The position numbers and the translations under genes are program-made. From Pseudoxanthomonas sp. PXM01 (GTDB taxonomy: Bacteria > Pseudomonadota > Gammaproteobacteria > Xanthomonadales > Xanthomonadaceae): 64,000 nucleotides of DNA. The stretch lies in assembly GCF_014851815.1 (NCBI RefSeq), contig NZ_JACVAJ010000003.1:458501-522500 (forward strand), given 5' to 3'. The stretch's first letter is position 1. Every line of letters begins with the position of its first letter. The notes under the pieces are model-generated. The model was not told the DNA's origin. It ran no database searches and saw only the letters and a program-made list of their open reading frames with translations. Below are positions 51,664-60,913 of this stretch, one piece after another.

Positions 51664-52902
51664 GTGAGTGGATCGGACAAGACGCAGGGTCTGGCGGGGC
51701 AACGCCTGCTGCTGTGCGTGGGAGGCGGGATTGCCGCCTACAAGGCGCTGGAGCTGGTGCGGCGCTTGCGCGACGCGGGTGCCGAGGTGCAGGTCGCCAT
51801 GACCGCCGGTGCGCAGCAATTCGTGACGCCGCTGAGCTTCCAGGCCCTGTCCGGGCAGCCGACGCGCACCACCCTGTGGGACAGTGCCGCCGAGCAGGCG
51901 ATGGGCCACATCGAACTGGCGCGCTGGGCCGACCGCGTCATCGTGGCGCCGGCCACCGCCGACCTGATGGCGCGGCTGGCGCACGGACTGGCCGGCGATC
52001 TGGTGACCACGCTGTGTCTGGCGACCACCGCGCCCATCACGATCGCGCCCGCCATGAACCACCGCATGTGGCAGCACCCCGCCACGCAGGCCAACCTGGC
52101 CACGCTGCGAGGCCGTGACGTACACGTGGTTGGCCCGAACGACGGACCGCTCGCCGAGGGCGAATCCGGCCCCGGACGCCTTGCAGAGCCCGACGAGATC
52201 GTCGCGGCGCTGGTGGGCCAGGCTACGGTCGTGCCGCAGGGGCCGCAGGGGCCGCAGGACCTGGCGGGGCTGAAGGTCGTGGTCAGCGCGGGCCCGACCT
52301 ATGAAGACCTGGACCCGGTGCGCTACCTGGGCAACCGCAGCAGCGGCAAGATGGGCTTCGCCGTCGCGGCCAGCGCCGCCCGGCGCGGTGCCCGTGTGAC
52401 GCTGGTGGCGGGCCCGGTGCATCTGCCCACGCCCGCGGGCGTGAGCCGCGTGGACGTGCGGTCGGCGGCGCAGATGCATGACGCCGTGTTCGCGTCGCTG
52501 CCGGCCGACATCTACATCGGCGCCGCCGCCGTGGCGGACTACACGCCGCGCGAACCGGCGGCCAACAAGATCAAGAAATCCAGCGAATCGCTGGCGTTGG
52601 ACCTGGTGCGCACGCCCGACATCCTGGCCGAGGTCGCCGCGCAGACGCAGGCGCTCAAACTGGTGGTCGGTTTCGCCGCCGAAACCAACAACGTGGCCGA
52701 GTACGCGCGCAAAAAGCTGGACGCCAAGCGGCTGGACATGATCGTGGCCAACCGCGTGGGCATCGCCGATGGCGGCTTCGAAAGCGACCAGAATGCGATG
52801 ACCGCGTACTGGAAGGATGGCGAGCGCAGCTTCGCGTCCGCGCCCAAGACGCAACTGGCTGACGAACTCATCGATTTGATCGTGGAGCGACTGGACGCAT
52901 GA
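51664..52902 (+). CDS. coaBC: bifunctional phosphopantothenoylcysteine decarboxylase/phosphopantothenate-cysteine ligase
   Basis: Two steps of coenzyme A synthesis in one 412-residue flavoprotein. The CoaC part (1-190) has the flavin loop GGGIAAYKA, the catalytic His82 in GHIELARWA and PAMNHRMW with Asn132. The substrate clamp reads [13 protein letters not shown], with Glu165 where E. coli Dfp has its catalytic Cys. The CoaB part starts at about residue 200 ([24 protein letters not shown]) and carries AAAVADY and KIKKS. Start is GTG 51664. dut overlaps its end by 4 bases. Confidence 0.95.
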   Translation: MSGSDKTQGLAGQRLLLCVGGGIAAYKALELVRRLRDAGAEVQVAMTAGAQQFVTPLSFQALSGQPTRTTLWDSAAEQAMGHIELARWADRVIVAPATADLMARLAHGLAGDLVTTLCLATTAPITIAPAMNHRMWQHPATQANLATLRGRDVHVVGPNDGPLAEGESGPGRLAEPDEIVAALVGQATVVPQGPQGPQDLAGLKVVVSAGPTYEDLDPVRYLGNRSSGKMGFAVAASAARRGARVTLVAGPVHLPTPAGVSRVDVRSAAQMHDAVFASLPADIYIGAAAVADYTPREPAANKIKKSSESLALDLVRTPDILAEVAAQTQALKLVVGFAAETNNVAEYARKKLDAKRLDMIVANRVGIADGGFESDQNAMTAYWKDGERSFASAPKTQLADELIDLIVERLDA

Positions 52903-53363
52903 GTGCAGAGCGCGCAGTGGAAGTGAAGCTGTTGGACCCGCGCTTCGGCGATGAATGGCCGCTGCCGGCCTACGCCACCGAGGCCAGCGCCGGCATGGAT
53001 CTGCGTGCGGCGCTGGAAGCGCCGCTGGTGCTGGAGCCGGGTGACGCGGCGCTGGTGCCCAGCGGTATCGCGCTGCATCTGGGCGACCCGCAGCTGTGCG
53101 CGGTGGTGCTGCCGCGCTCCGGGCTGGGTCATCGCCACGGTATCGTGCTGGGCAACGGCACGGGGCTGATCGATGCCGACTACCAGGGGCCGCTGTTGAT
53201 CAGCGTGTGGAACCGCGGCCACGAGGCCTTCACCATCCAGCCGGGCGACCGCATCGCCCAGGTGATGGTGCTGCCCGTCGTGCGCGTGAGCCTGCAGGTG
53301 GTGGATACTTTCGCCGACAGCGCACGGGGGACGGGTGGCTTCGGCCACACCGGCGTGCGATGA
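52899..53363 (+). CDS. dut: dUTP diphosphatase
   Basis: Hydrolyses dUTP to dUMP, preventing uracil incorporation and feeding dTMP synthesis. The 154-residue trimeric type is shown by all five motifs: [47 protein letters not shown], and the C-terminal [10 protein letters not shown] lid. Its ATG overlaps the coaBC stop (ATGA), a coaBC-dut arrangement conserved in gammaproteobacteria. Confidence 0.97.
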   Translation: MSAERAVEVKLLDPRFGDEWPLPAYATEASAGMDLRAALEAPLVLEPGDAALVPSGIALHLGDPQLCAVVLPRSGLGHRHGIVLGNGTGLIDADYQGPLLISVWNRGHEAFTIQPGDRIAQVMVLPVVRVSLQVVDTFADSARGTGGFGHTGVR

Positions 53364-53377
53364 CAGGGGACAAGACG

Positions 53378-55717
53378 ATGGACACGACGAACGAGAGCCG
53401 CATGCGGATTCCCGTAGGCGACCTGCGCAGCGCGCTGCCGAAGCTGGCGGTGTTGCTCGCCTTGCTGGCAGCGCTGATGGCGTGGAGCGGTATCCGTCAG
53501 TGGCGTGACGCCGGCCTGCTGGAAGAAACGGAGCGCGCGCGCGACGGTGCGGTACAGGCCGTGCACGCGAGCCATGCGGCGGCGGTCAAGCAGCTGGAAC
53601 AGCGGTTGGCCGCCGCACCGGTCAAGGCGGCGCTGGCGTCGAACGACACCACCGCTGCCATGGCCGCAATCCGCGAGGGGTGGGCCAGGGTGGAGCAGGT
53701 CGAGATTCTCGACGGTGCGTTGACCTCGGCCTATGACGATGCCGCAACCTTCGGCTACAGCAAGCTGGCCTTGCTGGAAGCCGGGATGCAGGGTGACGCG
53801 GTGGCGGCCCGTGTGGTGAAGGATGGCAAGGAGACTTCCTTCGGCCTCGCCGCAGCGGTGCCGCAGGGGGTGGTGTACGTGCGGCTGCCGCTGGCACGAC
53901 TGACCGAGGGATTCGAGCACGTGACGATGCCGGAGGGCGCCTATCTGGCGTTGCGTCAGGGCGGTTACTCGATCGTGCAGCGTGGCAGCAGCCGGTTGGC
54001 GGACGGAGCCGAGCGCATGGCTCACGCGGTCGGCAAGACGGGCCTGCGCGTGGCGACGGCGGCTCCCGACAGCGAGCCCGGCCCGTTGGGTCTGGGGGCG
54101 ATTCCTGCCCTCGTCGTCGCGGCCTTGCTGGCAGGCCTGGCGGTCGCAGCGGTGGTGTTCGCGCGCGGTGGGGCGGCCCTGGGACGATTTGGAAAGAAAG
54201 GAGCAGAGATGAGCGACACGGATGAGCCCACCCTCGGCGAAGCGCTGCTGCGCGAACCGCCGCCCGTCGTCCCCGGACGTGCCGTCGTGGCCGCCGACGA
54301 GGACGGTGACGCCTATCGCCAGGCCGAAGGCAAGACGGTCGAAGTCGACCCCGGCATCTTCCGTGCCTACGACATCCGCGGCATCGTCGGAAAGTCGCTG
54401 AGCGTCGAGGTCGCCGAACTGATCGGCCTGGCCATCGGCTCGGTGATGCGCGACGAGGACCTGGCCGACATCGTCGTGGGCCGCGATGGCCGCCTGTCCG
54501 GCCCGGACCTGGCTGGCGGACTGATCGAAGGCCTGCGCAAGGCGGGCCGCAATGTCATCGACATCGGCCTGGCGCCGACCCCGGTGGCCTACTTCGGCGC
54601 CTACCACCTGCGCGCGGGCAGCTGCGTGGCGGTCACCGGCAGCCACAATCCGCCGGACTACAACGGCTTCAAGATCGTGGTGGGCGGCCAGACCCTTTCG
54701 GGCGACGCCATCACCGACCTGTACGAACGCATCCGCGACAACCGGCTGTACGTGGCGGGCGCGCCGGGCGACCTGCAGCAGCGCGACATCGCGGCCGACT
54801 ACATCCAGCGCATCGCGGACGACGTGCAGCTGGAGCGGCCGCTGAAGATCGTGGTCGACGCCGGCAACGGTGTGGCGGGCGACATCGCGCCCCAGTTGCT
54901 CGAGGCCATCGGTGCCGACGTGATCCCGCTGTACTGCGAGGTCGATGGCACGTTCCCGAATCACCATCCGGATCCCAGCGAGCCGCACAACCTGGAAGAC
55001 CTGATCCAGACGGTGAAGCGGTTCGACGCCGACATCGGCCTGGCCTTCGATGGCGACGCCGATCGCCTGGGCGTGGTAACCAAGGAAGGCGCGGTGATCT
55101 TCCCGGACCGTTTGTTGATGCTGTTCGCCGCCGACGTGCTGGAACGCAACCCCGGCGCACTGATCATCTACGACGTGAAGTGCACGGGAAAGCTGCAGGG
55201 CTGGATCCTGCGCCATGGCGGCACGCCGATGATGTGGAAGACCGGCCATTCGCTGATCAAGGCCAAGATGCGCGAAAGTGGCGCGGAGCTGGCCGGCGAG
55301 ATGAGCGGCCACTTCTTCTTCCAGGAGCGCTGGTACGGGTTCGACGACGGCCTTTACTCCGCCGCCCGCCTGCTGGAGATCCTGGCCAATCGCTCGGAGA
55401 CGCCGTCCGAGGTGCTGGCCGAGCTTCCCGATGGCGTGTCCACACCGGAGATCAAGGTCGACGTGGTGGACGGTACGCCGCACGCCATCGTCGAGCGCTT
55501 CGTGGACGGTGCCGAATTCGAGGGTGCGCGCCTGTCCACCATCGACGGCCTGCGCGCGGACTGGGACGACGGCTGGGGCCTGGTGCGTGCCTCGAACACC
55601 ACGCCGATCCTGGTGTTGCGCTTCGAGGCCGACAACAGCGCAGCGCTCGAACGCATCAAGACCGAGTTCCGCACGCGCCTGCAGGCGCTGGCGCCGGAGT
55701 TGAAGATGACGTTCTGA
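53378..55717 (+). CDS. phosphomannomutase/phosphoglucomutase with an N-terminal membrane and periplasmic extension
   Basis: A 779-residue fusion. The first 270 residues are not part of the enzyme: a membrane helix (LAVLLALLAALMAW), a helical then beta-rich extracytoplasmic part and a second helix (IPALVVAALLAGLAVAAVVF). The AlgC/XanA-type mutase follows with TGSHNP (phosphoserine loop), DGDADR (metal) and GEMSGH (sugar). It should make mannose-1-P and glucose-1-P for exopolysaccharide or LPS. ATG 53378 has AGGGG at eight bases; ATG 53360, overlapping the dut stop, is the alternative. The domain fusion is unusual for the enzyme family but seen in Xanthomonadaceae. Confidence 0.9.
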   Translation: MDTTNESRMRIPVGDLRSALPKLAVLLALLAALMAWSGIRQWRDAGLLEETERARDGAVQAVHASHAAAVKQLEQRLAAAPVKAALASNDTTAAMAAIREGWARVEQVEILDGALTSAYDDAATFGYSKLALLEAGMQGDAVAARVVKDGKETSFGLAAAVPQGVVYVRLPLARLTEGFEHVTMPEGAYLALRQGGYSIVQRGSSRLADGAERMAHAVGKTGLRVATAAPDSEPGPLGLGAIPALVVAALLAGLAVAAVVFARGGAALGRFGKKGAEMSDTDEPTLGEALLREPPPVVPGRAVVAADEDGDAYRQAEGKTVEVDPGIFRAYDIRGIVGKSLSVEVAELIGLAIGSVMRDEDLADIVVGRDGRLSGPDLAGGLIEGLRKAGRNVIDIGLAPTPVAYFGAYHLRAGSCVAVTGSHNPPDYNGFKIVVGGQTLSGDAITDLYERIRDNRLYVAGAPGDLQQRDIAADYIQRIADDVQLERPLKIVVDAGNGVAGDIAPQLLEAIGADVIPLYCEVDGTFPNHHPDPSEPHNLEDLIQTVKRFDADIGLAFDGDADRLGVVTKEGAVIFPDRLLMLFAADVLERNPGALIIYDVKCTGKLQGWILRHGGTPMMWKTGHSLIKAKMRESGAELAGEMSGHFFFQERWYGFDDGLYSAARLLEILANRSETPSEVLAELPDGVSTPEIKVDVVDGTPHAIVERFVDGAEFEGARLSTIDGLRADWDDGWGLVRASNTTPILVLRFEADNSAALERIKTEFRTRLQALAPELKMTF

Positions 55718-55743
55718 GGGCCGTAACGCGCTACGCCTTCGTG

Positions 55744-55776
55744 ACAACGCCGGGCATTGCCCGGCGTTGTTGTTTT
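55744..55776 (+). terminator. intrinsic terminator of the coaBC-dut-mutase operon
   Basis: A 12-bp stem ACAACGCCGGGC / GCCCGGCGTTGT (55744-55755 with 55759-55770), loop ATT, then TGTTTT. It begins 26 bases past the mutase stop, ahead of a convergent gene. Confidence 0.88.
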
Positions 55777-55809
55777 CAGGGGTGCGTCTGGCGCGTGCCT
55801 GCCGCGGCC

Positions 55810-56520
55810 TTATCTGCGGACCGGCGCGGGCGCTTCCGGTGCGGCGGATTTCAGGGCGGCGTCCTCGGCCTGCTCCGGCGTGATGCCCTTCATCGCGCGG
55901 AAGCGCTCCAGGATGCCGGCGATCTCGGTATCCAGGTCCGTGCGCTGCTTCTCGAAACTCTGGTGCAGGCGGCGCGTGCGGACCAGCTCGGCATGGCGCT
56001 GGTGGATGGAGGCGGCCATTTCCTTCGGCACGGGCTGGCCGGCCAGTTCGCGGTCGCCGGCGGTCTGCAGCAGGCTGATCAGGCCATCGCGCAGGCTGAT
56101 GGTGTTGTAGTGGGCGGTGCGGACGTTGTTGTCGACGATGGCGGTGCGCTCGTTGAACACCCGGCGCAACTCATCCTCGCTGCGGTACGACAGCAGCATG
56201 GCGGCGTCGGTGCGCCGGCGCATGTCGGCCGCCGCGGCGTCGATCAGCTGCTGCTGCGCCTCGATCGCGGCCTGGGCGCGCTCTTCGTCGGTCAGGGCGC
56301 GGTCCACGCCGCCGGTGCGCAGGCCGCTGGCGGCACTGATCTCATCACGTGCCACGTTGACGGCATCGGCCGGCAGCGCGTCGCTGCAGACACGCTGGCC
56401 CTTCTCTTCCCAGCAGAAAAGCTTCTTGTTGGCCGGTGCTGCGCCCTTGTTGCCCTGGGCGTGCGCCAACGGCGCAGCCACGAGCAGGGCAGCCAGCATG
56501 TAGGAGGTACGGACGATCAT
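55810..56520 (-). CDS. exported coiled-coil protein, DUF4124-like N terminus
   Basis: A 236-residue protein: signal MIVRTSYMLAALLVAAPLAHA, then NKKLFCWEEKGQRVCSDALP, a two-cysteine motif like that of DUF4124, and a long charged helical region (EERAQAAIEAQQQLIDAAAA to EIAGILERFRAM) suggesting a coiled coil. Function unknown. ATG 56520 has GGGGA five bases upstream. pyrE ends 17 bases upstream on the same strand, so they may share a transcript. Confidence 0.7.
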   Translation of the reverse strand: MIVRTSYMLAALLVAAPLAHAQGNKGAAPANKKLFCWEEKGQRVCSDALPADAVNVARDEISAASGLRTGGVDRALTDEERAQAAIEAQQQLIDAAAADMRRRTDAAMLLSYRSEDELRRVFNERTAIVDNNVRTAHYNTISLRDGLISLLQTAGDRELAGQPVPKEMAASIHQRHAELVRTRRLHQSFEKQRTDLDTEIAGILERFRAMKGITPEQAEDAALKSAAPEAPAPVRR

Positions 56521-56537
56521 GGCAGTCCCCACTGCGG

Positions 56538-57209
56538 TCAGTCCTGGGCCGCGCTGCCGTAGCGGGCCCGATAGGCCAGCAGGTCGTCGCGGTGGTGGAC
56601 AAGGTCGGCGCTTTCGCCGGCAAAAGCAAGCAAGTCATGCAGGCTGGCCACCGCGATCACCGGCACGCCGGTCTCGTCGGCCACCGATTGCGCGGCCGAA
56701 CGGCGCGCGCCGTCGGTGCCCGGTTCGCCCAGCACTTCCTGGCGGTCGAGCGCGACCACGATCCCCGCCGGCGTGCCGCCGCCGGCACGGATCAGGCCCA
56801 GCGCCTCGCGGATCGCGGTACCGGCGGTGATCACGTCGTCGACGATCAGCACGCGGCGGTCTTCCAGCGGTGCGCCGATCAGCAGGCCGCCCTCGCCATG
56901 GTCCTTGGCTTCCTTGCGGTTGAACGCCACCGGCAGGTCGCGTCCACGGCGGGAGAACTCGCAGGCCACCGCGGTCGCCAGCGGGATGCCCTTGTAGGCG
57001 GGACCGAACAGCAGGTCGAACGAAAGGTCCGCTTCTTCCACCGCATCCGCATAGCAGGCTGCCAGCCCGGCCAGGCGCGCGCCGCTGTCGAAGCGCCCGG
57101 CATTGAAGAAATACGGACTCTGCCGCCCCGATTTCAGCGTGAACTGGCCGAAGCGCAGGGCCTGCGCATGCAGGGCGAGCTGGAGGAAGCGGGCGCGGTG
57201 ATCGGTCAT
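56538..57209 (-). CDS. pyrE: orotate phosphoribosyltransferase
   Basis: Makes orotidine-5'-phosphate from orotate and PRPP in pyrimidine synthesis; 223 residues. The PRPP loop is VLIVDDVITAGTAIREA; GPAYKGIPLATAVA and FNRKEAKDHGEGG are further type-I OPRTase landmarks. Start at 57209 opens MTDHRARFLQLAL. It is divergent from xthA (115 bases between starts), and the hypothetical exported protein gene follows. Confidence 0.95.
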   Translation of the reverse strand: MTDHRARFLQLALHAQALRFGQFTLKSGRQSPYFFNAGRFDSGARLAGLAACYADAVEEADLSFDLLFGPAYKGIPLATAVACEFSRRGRDLPVAFNRKEAKDHGEGGLLIGAPLEDRRVLIVDDVITAGTAIREALGLIRAGGGTPAGIVVALDRQEVLGEPGTDGARRSAAQSVADETGVPVIAVASLHDLLAFAGESADLVHHRDDLLAYRARYGSAAQD

Positions 57210-57324
57210 GGGCGGCGTGGGACTGAACAGGTGAGGCGACAGGATAACCGCCCCTTGGTCGACGTCGCGCGACGGATGCGCCGGTTCGGGTACGCTTGCC
57301 CGGTTTCCGACGAACGACGTGCAC

Positions 57325-58095
57325 ATGCGCATCATCAGCTTCAACGCCAACGGCCTGCGCTCGGCCGCCACCAAGGGCTTCTTCGACTGGTTCACGACGC
57401 AGAACGCCGATGTGCTGTGCGTGCAGGAGACCAAGGCCCAGGAACACCAGCTGGCCGGCCCCGAATTCCTCCCCGCTGGCTACAAGGCGTGGTTCCGCGA
57501 CGCCAGCACCAAGAAGGGCTACAGCGGCGTGGCGATCTACGCCAAGCGCGAACCGGACGAAGTGCGCACGGCGCTGGGCTGGCCGGACTTCGACGAGGAA
57601 GGGCGCTACATCGAGGCGCGCTTCGGCGACCTGAGCGTGGTGTCGTTCTACATTCCGTCGGGCTCGTCGGGCGACGAGCGCCAGGGCTTCAAGTTCAAGG
57701 TGATGGACTGGCTGGCGCCGGTGCTGGACGAATGGCGCCGCAGCGGTCGCCATTACGTGCTGTGCGGCGACTGGAACATCGTGCGCAGCCGGCTGGACAT
57801 CAAGAACTGGACCAGCAACCAGAAGAATTCCGGCTGCCTGCCGCCCGAGCGAGACTGGTTGAATGGGATGTGCGTGGACGATGGCGGCTGGGTCGACGCC
57901 TACCGCGTGCTGCATCCGGAAGGGCAGGAGTACACCTGGTGGAGCAACCGTGGCGCCGCGCGCGCCAACAACGTGGGGTGGCGGATCGACTACCAGTTCG
58001 TCACGCCGTCGCTGCGCGACCGCCTGAAGGCCTGTTCGATCTACCGCGAGCAGCGCTTCTCCGACCATGCGCCCTTCACGGTGGACTACACCTGA
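57325..58095 (+). CDS. xthA: exodeoxyribonuclease III (xthA/exoA type)
   Basis: AP endonuclease and 3'-repair nuclease, 256 residues of the EEP fold. Catalytic landmarks: NANGLRS (Asn), QETKAQ (Glu), GDWNIVRSRLDI (Asp/Asn pair), and SDHAPF (final His). The start is ATG 57325; an in-frame GTG two codons earlier (57319) gives nearly the same protein. Its stop overlaps the ampG-like start by one base (TGATG). Confidence 0.94.
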   Translation: MRIISFNANGLRSAATKGFFDWFTTQNADVLCVQETKAQEHQLAGPEFLPAGYKAWFRDASTKKGYSGVAIYAKREPDEVRTALGWPDFDEEGRYIEARFGDLSVVSFYIPSGSSGDERQGFKFKVMDWLAPVLDEWRRSGRHYVLCGDWNIVRSRLDIKNWTSNQKNSGCLPPERDWLNGMCVDDGGWVDAYRVLHPEGQEYTWWSNRGAARANNVGWRIDYQFVTPSLRDRLKACSIYREQRFSDHAPFTVDYT

Positions 58096-59423
58096 TGACG
58101 ACGTCCGCCAGCGCGAAGCCCGGCAAGCCCTCCGTCTGGCGCGCCTTCGCGCAGCCGTCGGCATGGACGATGTTCTTCTTCGGCTTTGCCTCGGGCATGC
58201 CGTTCCTGCTGGTGGCGGGCACGCTGGCCTACTGGCTGACCGAGAACGGGCTGGAACTGAAGAACATCACCCTGATCGCCAGCGCCGGCATGACCTACAC
58301 GCTGAAGTTCCTGTGGGCGCCGCTGGTCGACCGCTGGCGCCTGCCGTTGCTGGGGCGGCTGGGGCAGCGCCGCGGCTGGCTGCTGCTGGCGCTGGCGGTG
58401 GTCATCGCCGGACTGCTGCTGATGGCGCACCTGACGCCCGGCAAGCTGGCGCCCTTCATCTGGGTCACGCTGCTGACGGCCTTCGCCGGCGCCACGCTGG
58501 ACATCGCCGTGGATGCGTACCGCATCGAGATCGCGCCGCAGGAATCCCAGGGTGCGCTGCTGGCGACGTATTCGCTGGGCTACCGCATCGCACTGATCAT
58601 CACTGGCATGCTGGCACTGGTGCTGGCCGACCACGTGCCGTGGCCGCAGGTGTACGTCGCCATGGCGTTCTTCATGCTGATCCCCGTGGTCGCCGTCCTG
58701 ATCGCCTCCGAACCCGACGTGGTGCGCGTGCGGATGACCACCTGGGCGCAGGGCCTGCAGGAAGGCGTCGTGGAGCCGTTCCTCGACTTCTTCCGCCGCT
58801 TCGGTGCTGCGCTGGCGCTCGCGCTGCTCGCGTTCATCCTGCTCGCGAAGATTTCCGACCAGTCGTTGGGCGGGGGGATCATGGCGCCGTTCTATCTCGG
58901 CCAGGGCTTCACCAAGACCGAGATCGCGACGGTCACCAAGTTCTATGGCATCTGGGTGGGCCTGGGGGGCGTGTTCCTGGCCGGCATCGCGATCGCGCGC
59001 TGGGGCGTGAAGTGGCCGTTGCTGGCCGGCATCGTGCTGGGGGCGATCAGCAACCTGTTGTACGTCTGGCTGATCGGTGCCGATGGCGATCTGTGGAAAC
59101 TGACGATGGTGATCTCCGGCGAGAACCTGGCGCAGGGATTCCAGGGAACCACGCTGGTGGCCTTCCTCTCGGCGCTGGTCAACCAGCGCTTCACCGCGAC
59201 CCAGTACGCCCTGTTCTCTTCGCTGGTGATGCTGCCGGGCAAGCTGCTCAGCGCGATCTCGGGCGGCATCGTCGAACAGACCGGTTACGGCGTGTATTTC
59301 TGGATCACCGCGCTGGTGGCGGTGCCGGCGGTCGTGCTGTTCTTCTGGCTGGCGCCGCGCATCCGCTTCGGCGGTGGGCACGAGGCGGCGACCGGCGTCG
59401 ACGTGCCGGATACGCAGGCTTGA
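58095..59423 (+). CDS. ampG: AmpG-like muropeptide permease (MFS)
   Basis: A 442-residue transporter with about 12 membrane helices. AmpG brings GlcNAc-anhydroMurNAc peptides into the cytoplasm for peptidoglycan recycling and indirectly beta-lactamase induction. Signature segments are GFASGMPFLLVAGTLAYWL, TYTLKFLWAPLVDR and ATLDIAVDAYRIE, with NLAQGFQGTTLVAFLS late. anmK, the recycling kinase, lies 271 bases downstream, supporting the assignment. Confidence 0.9.
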   Translation: MTTSASAKPGKPSVWRAFAQPSAWTMFFFGFASGMPFLLVAGTLAYWLTENGLELKNITLIASAGMTYTLKFLWAPLVDRWRLPLLGRLGQRRGWLLLALAVVIAGLLLMAHLTPGKLAPFIWVTLLTAFAGATLDIAVDAYRIEIAPQESQGALLATYSLGYRIALIITGMLALVLADHVPWPQVYVAMAFFMLIPVVAVLIASEPDVVRVRMTTWAQGLQEGVVEPFLDFFRRFGAALALALLAFILLAKISDQSLGGGIMAPFYLGQGFTKTEIATVTKFYGIWVGLGGVFLAGIAIARWGVKWPLLAGIVLGAISNLLYVWLIGADGDLWKLTMVISGENLAQGFQGTTLVAFLSALVNQRFTATQYALFSSLVMLPGKLLSAISGGIVEQTGYGVYFWITALVAVPAVVLFFWLAPRIRFGGGHEAATGVDVPDTQA

Positions 59424-59469
59424 CCGACTGCGCTACAGTTTCCGGCGGGGGCAGGCTGGGGAACGCGGA

Positions 59470-59697
59470 ATGACCGACATCGTGCTGAAGGACGTGGATC
59501 CCATCCTCGCCGAGCGGATTCGCCGGGTATCGCAGGCACGCGGCTGGCCGATCCACGACACCATCTTCAACCTGCTGGAGCAGGGACTGTTCGTCTGCGA
59601 GGCGGAGGTCCGTGGCGGGTTCGACGATCGAGAGGTCAACGCGCTCGCCCAGGCCATCAGTGCGTTGAAAGAAGTGCCGCCAGGCAAGGGGTTCTAG
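59470..59697 (+). CDS. small hypothetical protein, possible ribbon-helix-helix fold
   Basis: A 75-residue acidic protein: [20 protein letters not shown] then [20 protein letters not shown]. The short strand followed by two helices is reminiscent of Arc/MetJ-like or antitoxin-type proteins. No partner toxin is seen. Its last four bases overlap the end of the convergent anmK. No strong ribosome site is visible before ATG 59470 (GCGGA). Confidence 0.6.
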   Translation: MTDIVLKDVDPILAERIRRVSQARGWPIHDTIFNLLEQGLFVCEAEVRGGFDDREVNALAQAISALKEVPPGKGF

Positions 59698-60833
59698 GCC
59701 GGGTAGACCGTGCCGAGCACGCGCCGCCCGGAGGCGCCGGTGACGGCGGGCAGGTTGCCGGGGCGGCCCGCCAGCGTCTCGCGGGCCAGCCATGCGAAGC
59801 CCATCGCCTCCACGTAATCCGGGTCCAGGCCGTGCGACGCCGTGGATTCCACGACGGCCTGCGGCAGGTACGCGGCCAGGCGCGTCATCAGCACGTGATT
59901 GCGCACTCCGCCGCCGCACGCCAGCACGCGCCGTGTGTCCGGCTGCGTCATCTGCAGGGCATCCGCCACCGTGCGCGCGGTGAGCTCGAGCAGCGTGGCC
60001 TGCACGTCGGCAGGCGCGACCAAGGCGTCGTCCATGCGCGCCTGCAGCCAATCCAGGTGGAAATGCTCGCGACCGGTGCTTTTCGGCGGCGGCAGCGCGA
60101 ACCACGGGTCGGCCAGCAGCCGGGCCAGCAGCGTCGCGTTGACCTGTCCGCTGGCGGCGAAGGTGCCGCCGGCATCGTAGGCGCGGCCAGTATGGCGCTC
60201 GCACCACGCGTCCATCAGGGCGTTCGCCGGGCCGGTATCGAAGCCACGCACGTCCCCGTCGACCGGCAGCAGTGTGAAGTTGGCGATGCCGCCCAGGTTG
60301 AGCGCGGCGCGGTCCTCCTGCGGGGAGCCGAGCAGTGCGGCATGGAAGGCAGGCATCAGCGGTGCGCCCTGGCCACCTGCGGCCACGTCGCGGCGCCGGA
60401 AATCGGCGACGGTGGCGATGCCGCAACGCTCGGCGATAACGTTGCCGTCGCCGAGCTGCCAGGTGAAGGGCGGCTCGGCGTGCGGGCGATGGCGGATCGT
60501 CTGCCCGTGCGAGCCGATCGCACGCACGCGGCCGCGCGGCACCCCGGCCTCCTCCAGCAGCGACAGGGCGGCCTGCGCGAAGGCTTGCGCGATGCGTCCG
60601 TCCAAGGCGCCCAGTGCATCCAGCGATCCGGTGTCCGCGCCCTGGCCCAGTGCGACCAGCTGCGCGCGCAGCGCTGCATCCCAGCCGAACGTACGGCCAT
60701 GCAGCAGCTCGCAACGCAGCGAGCGGCCTTCGCCTTCGAAACGCACCAGGGCGGCATCGATGCCGTCGGCGCTGGTGCCTGACATCAGGCCCAGGTAAAG
60801 CTCGGAAGCGAGGGCTTCGGTGGCGTGGGTCAT
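59694..60833 (-). CDS. anmK: anhydro-N-acetylmuramic acid kinase
   Basis: Phosphorylates and hydrates 1,6-anhydroMurNAc from cell-wall turnover to MurNAc-6-P; 379 residues. The N-terminal ATP fold opens [18 protein letters not shown]; other landmarks are [23 protein letters not shown] and the [11 protein letters not shown] adenosine motif. The AmpG-like permease is 271 bases away on the other strand and a peptidoglycan M23 peptidase is its upstream neighbour, making this a cell-wall recycling cluster. A terminator separates it from the peptidase gene. Confidence 0.94.
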   Translation of the reverse strand: MTHATEALASELYLGLMSGTSADGIDAALVRFEGEGRSLRCELLHGRTFGWDAALRAQLVALGQGADTGSLDALGALDGRIAQAFAQAALSLLEEAGVPRGRVRAIGSHGQTIRHRPHAEPPFTWQLGDGNVIAERCGIATVADFRRRDVAAGGQGAPLMPAFHAALLGSPQEDRAALNLGGIANFTLLPVDGDVRGFDTGPANALMDAWCERHTGRAYDAGGTFAASGQVNATLLARLLADPWFALPPPKSTGREHFHLDWLQARMDDALVAPADVQATLLELTARTVADALQMTQPDTRRVLACGGGVRNHVLMTRLAAYLPQAVVESTASHGLDPDYVEAMGFAWLARETLAGRPGNLPAVTGASGRRVLGTVYPA

Positions 60834-60853
60834 GCGGGATCGCCGGGCAAAGA

Positions 60854-60880
60854 AAAAGGCGGGACAGTGTCCCGCCTTTT
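60854..60880 (-). terminator. intrinsic terminator between the M23 peptidase gene and anmK
   Basis: A near-perfect 13-bp inverted repeat AAAAGGCGGGACA / TGTCCCGCCTTTT (60854-60866 with 60868-60880), bracketed by A and T runs on both sides, so it can end transcripts arriving from the peptidase gene on the minus strand. Confidence 0.82.
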
Positions 60881-60913
60881 CTCGCATCCCGCCATGCGCG
60901 GGTACCGGCTCGG

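Noticed and set aside
53180..55747. 855-codon minus-strand frame opposite the mutase gene
   Set aside because: Shadow frame; the plus-strand mutase motifs settle the issue.
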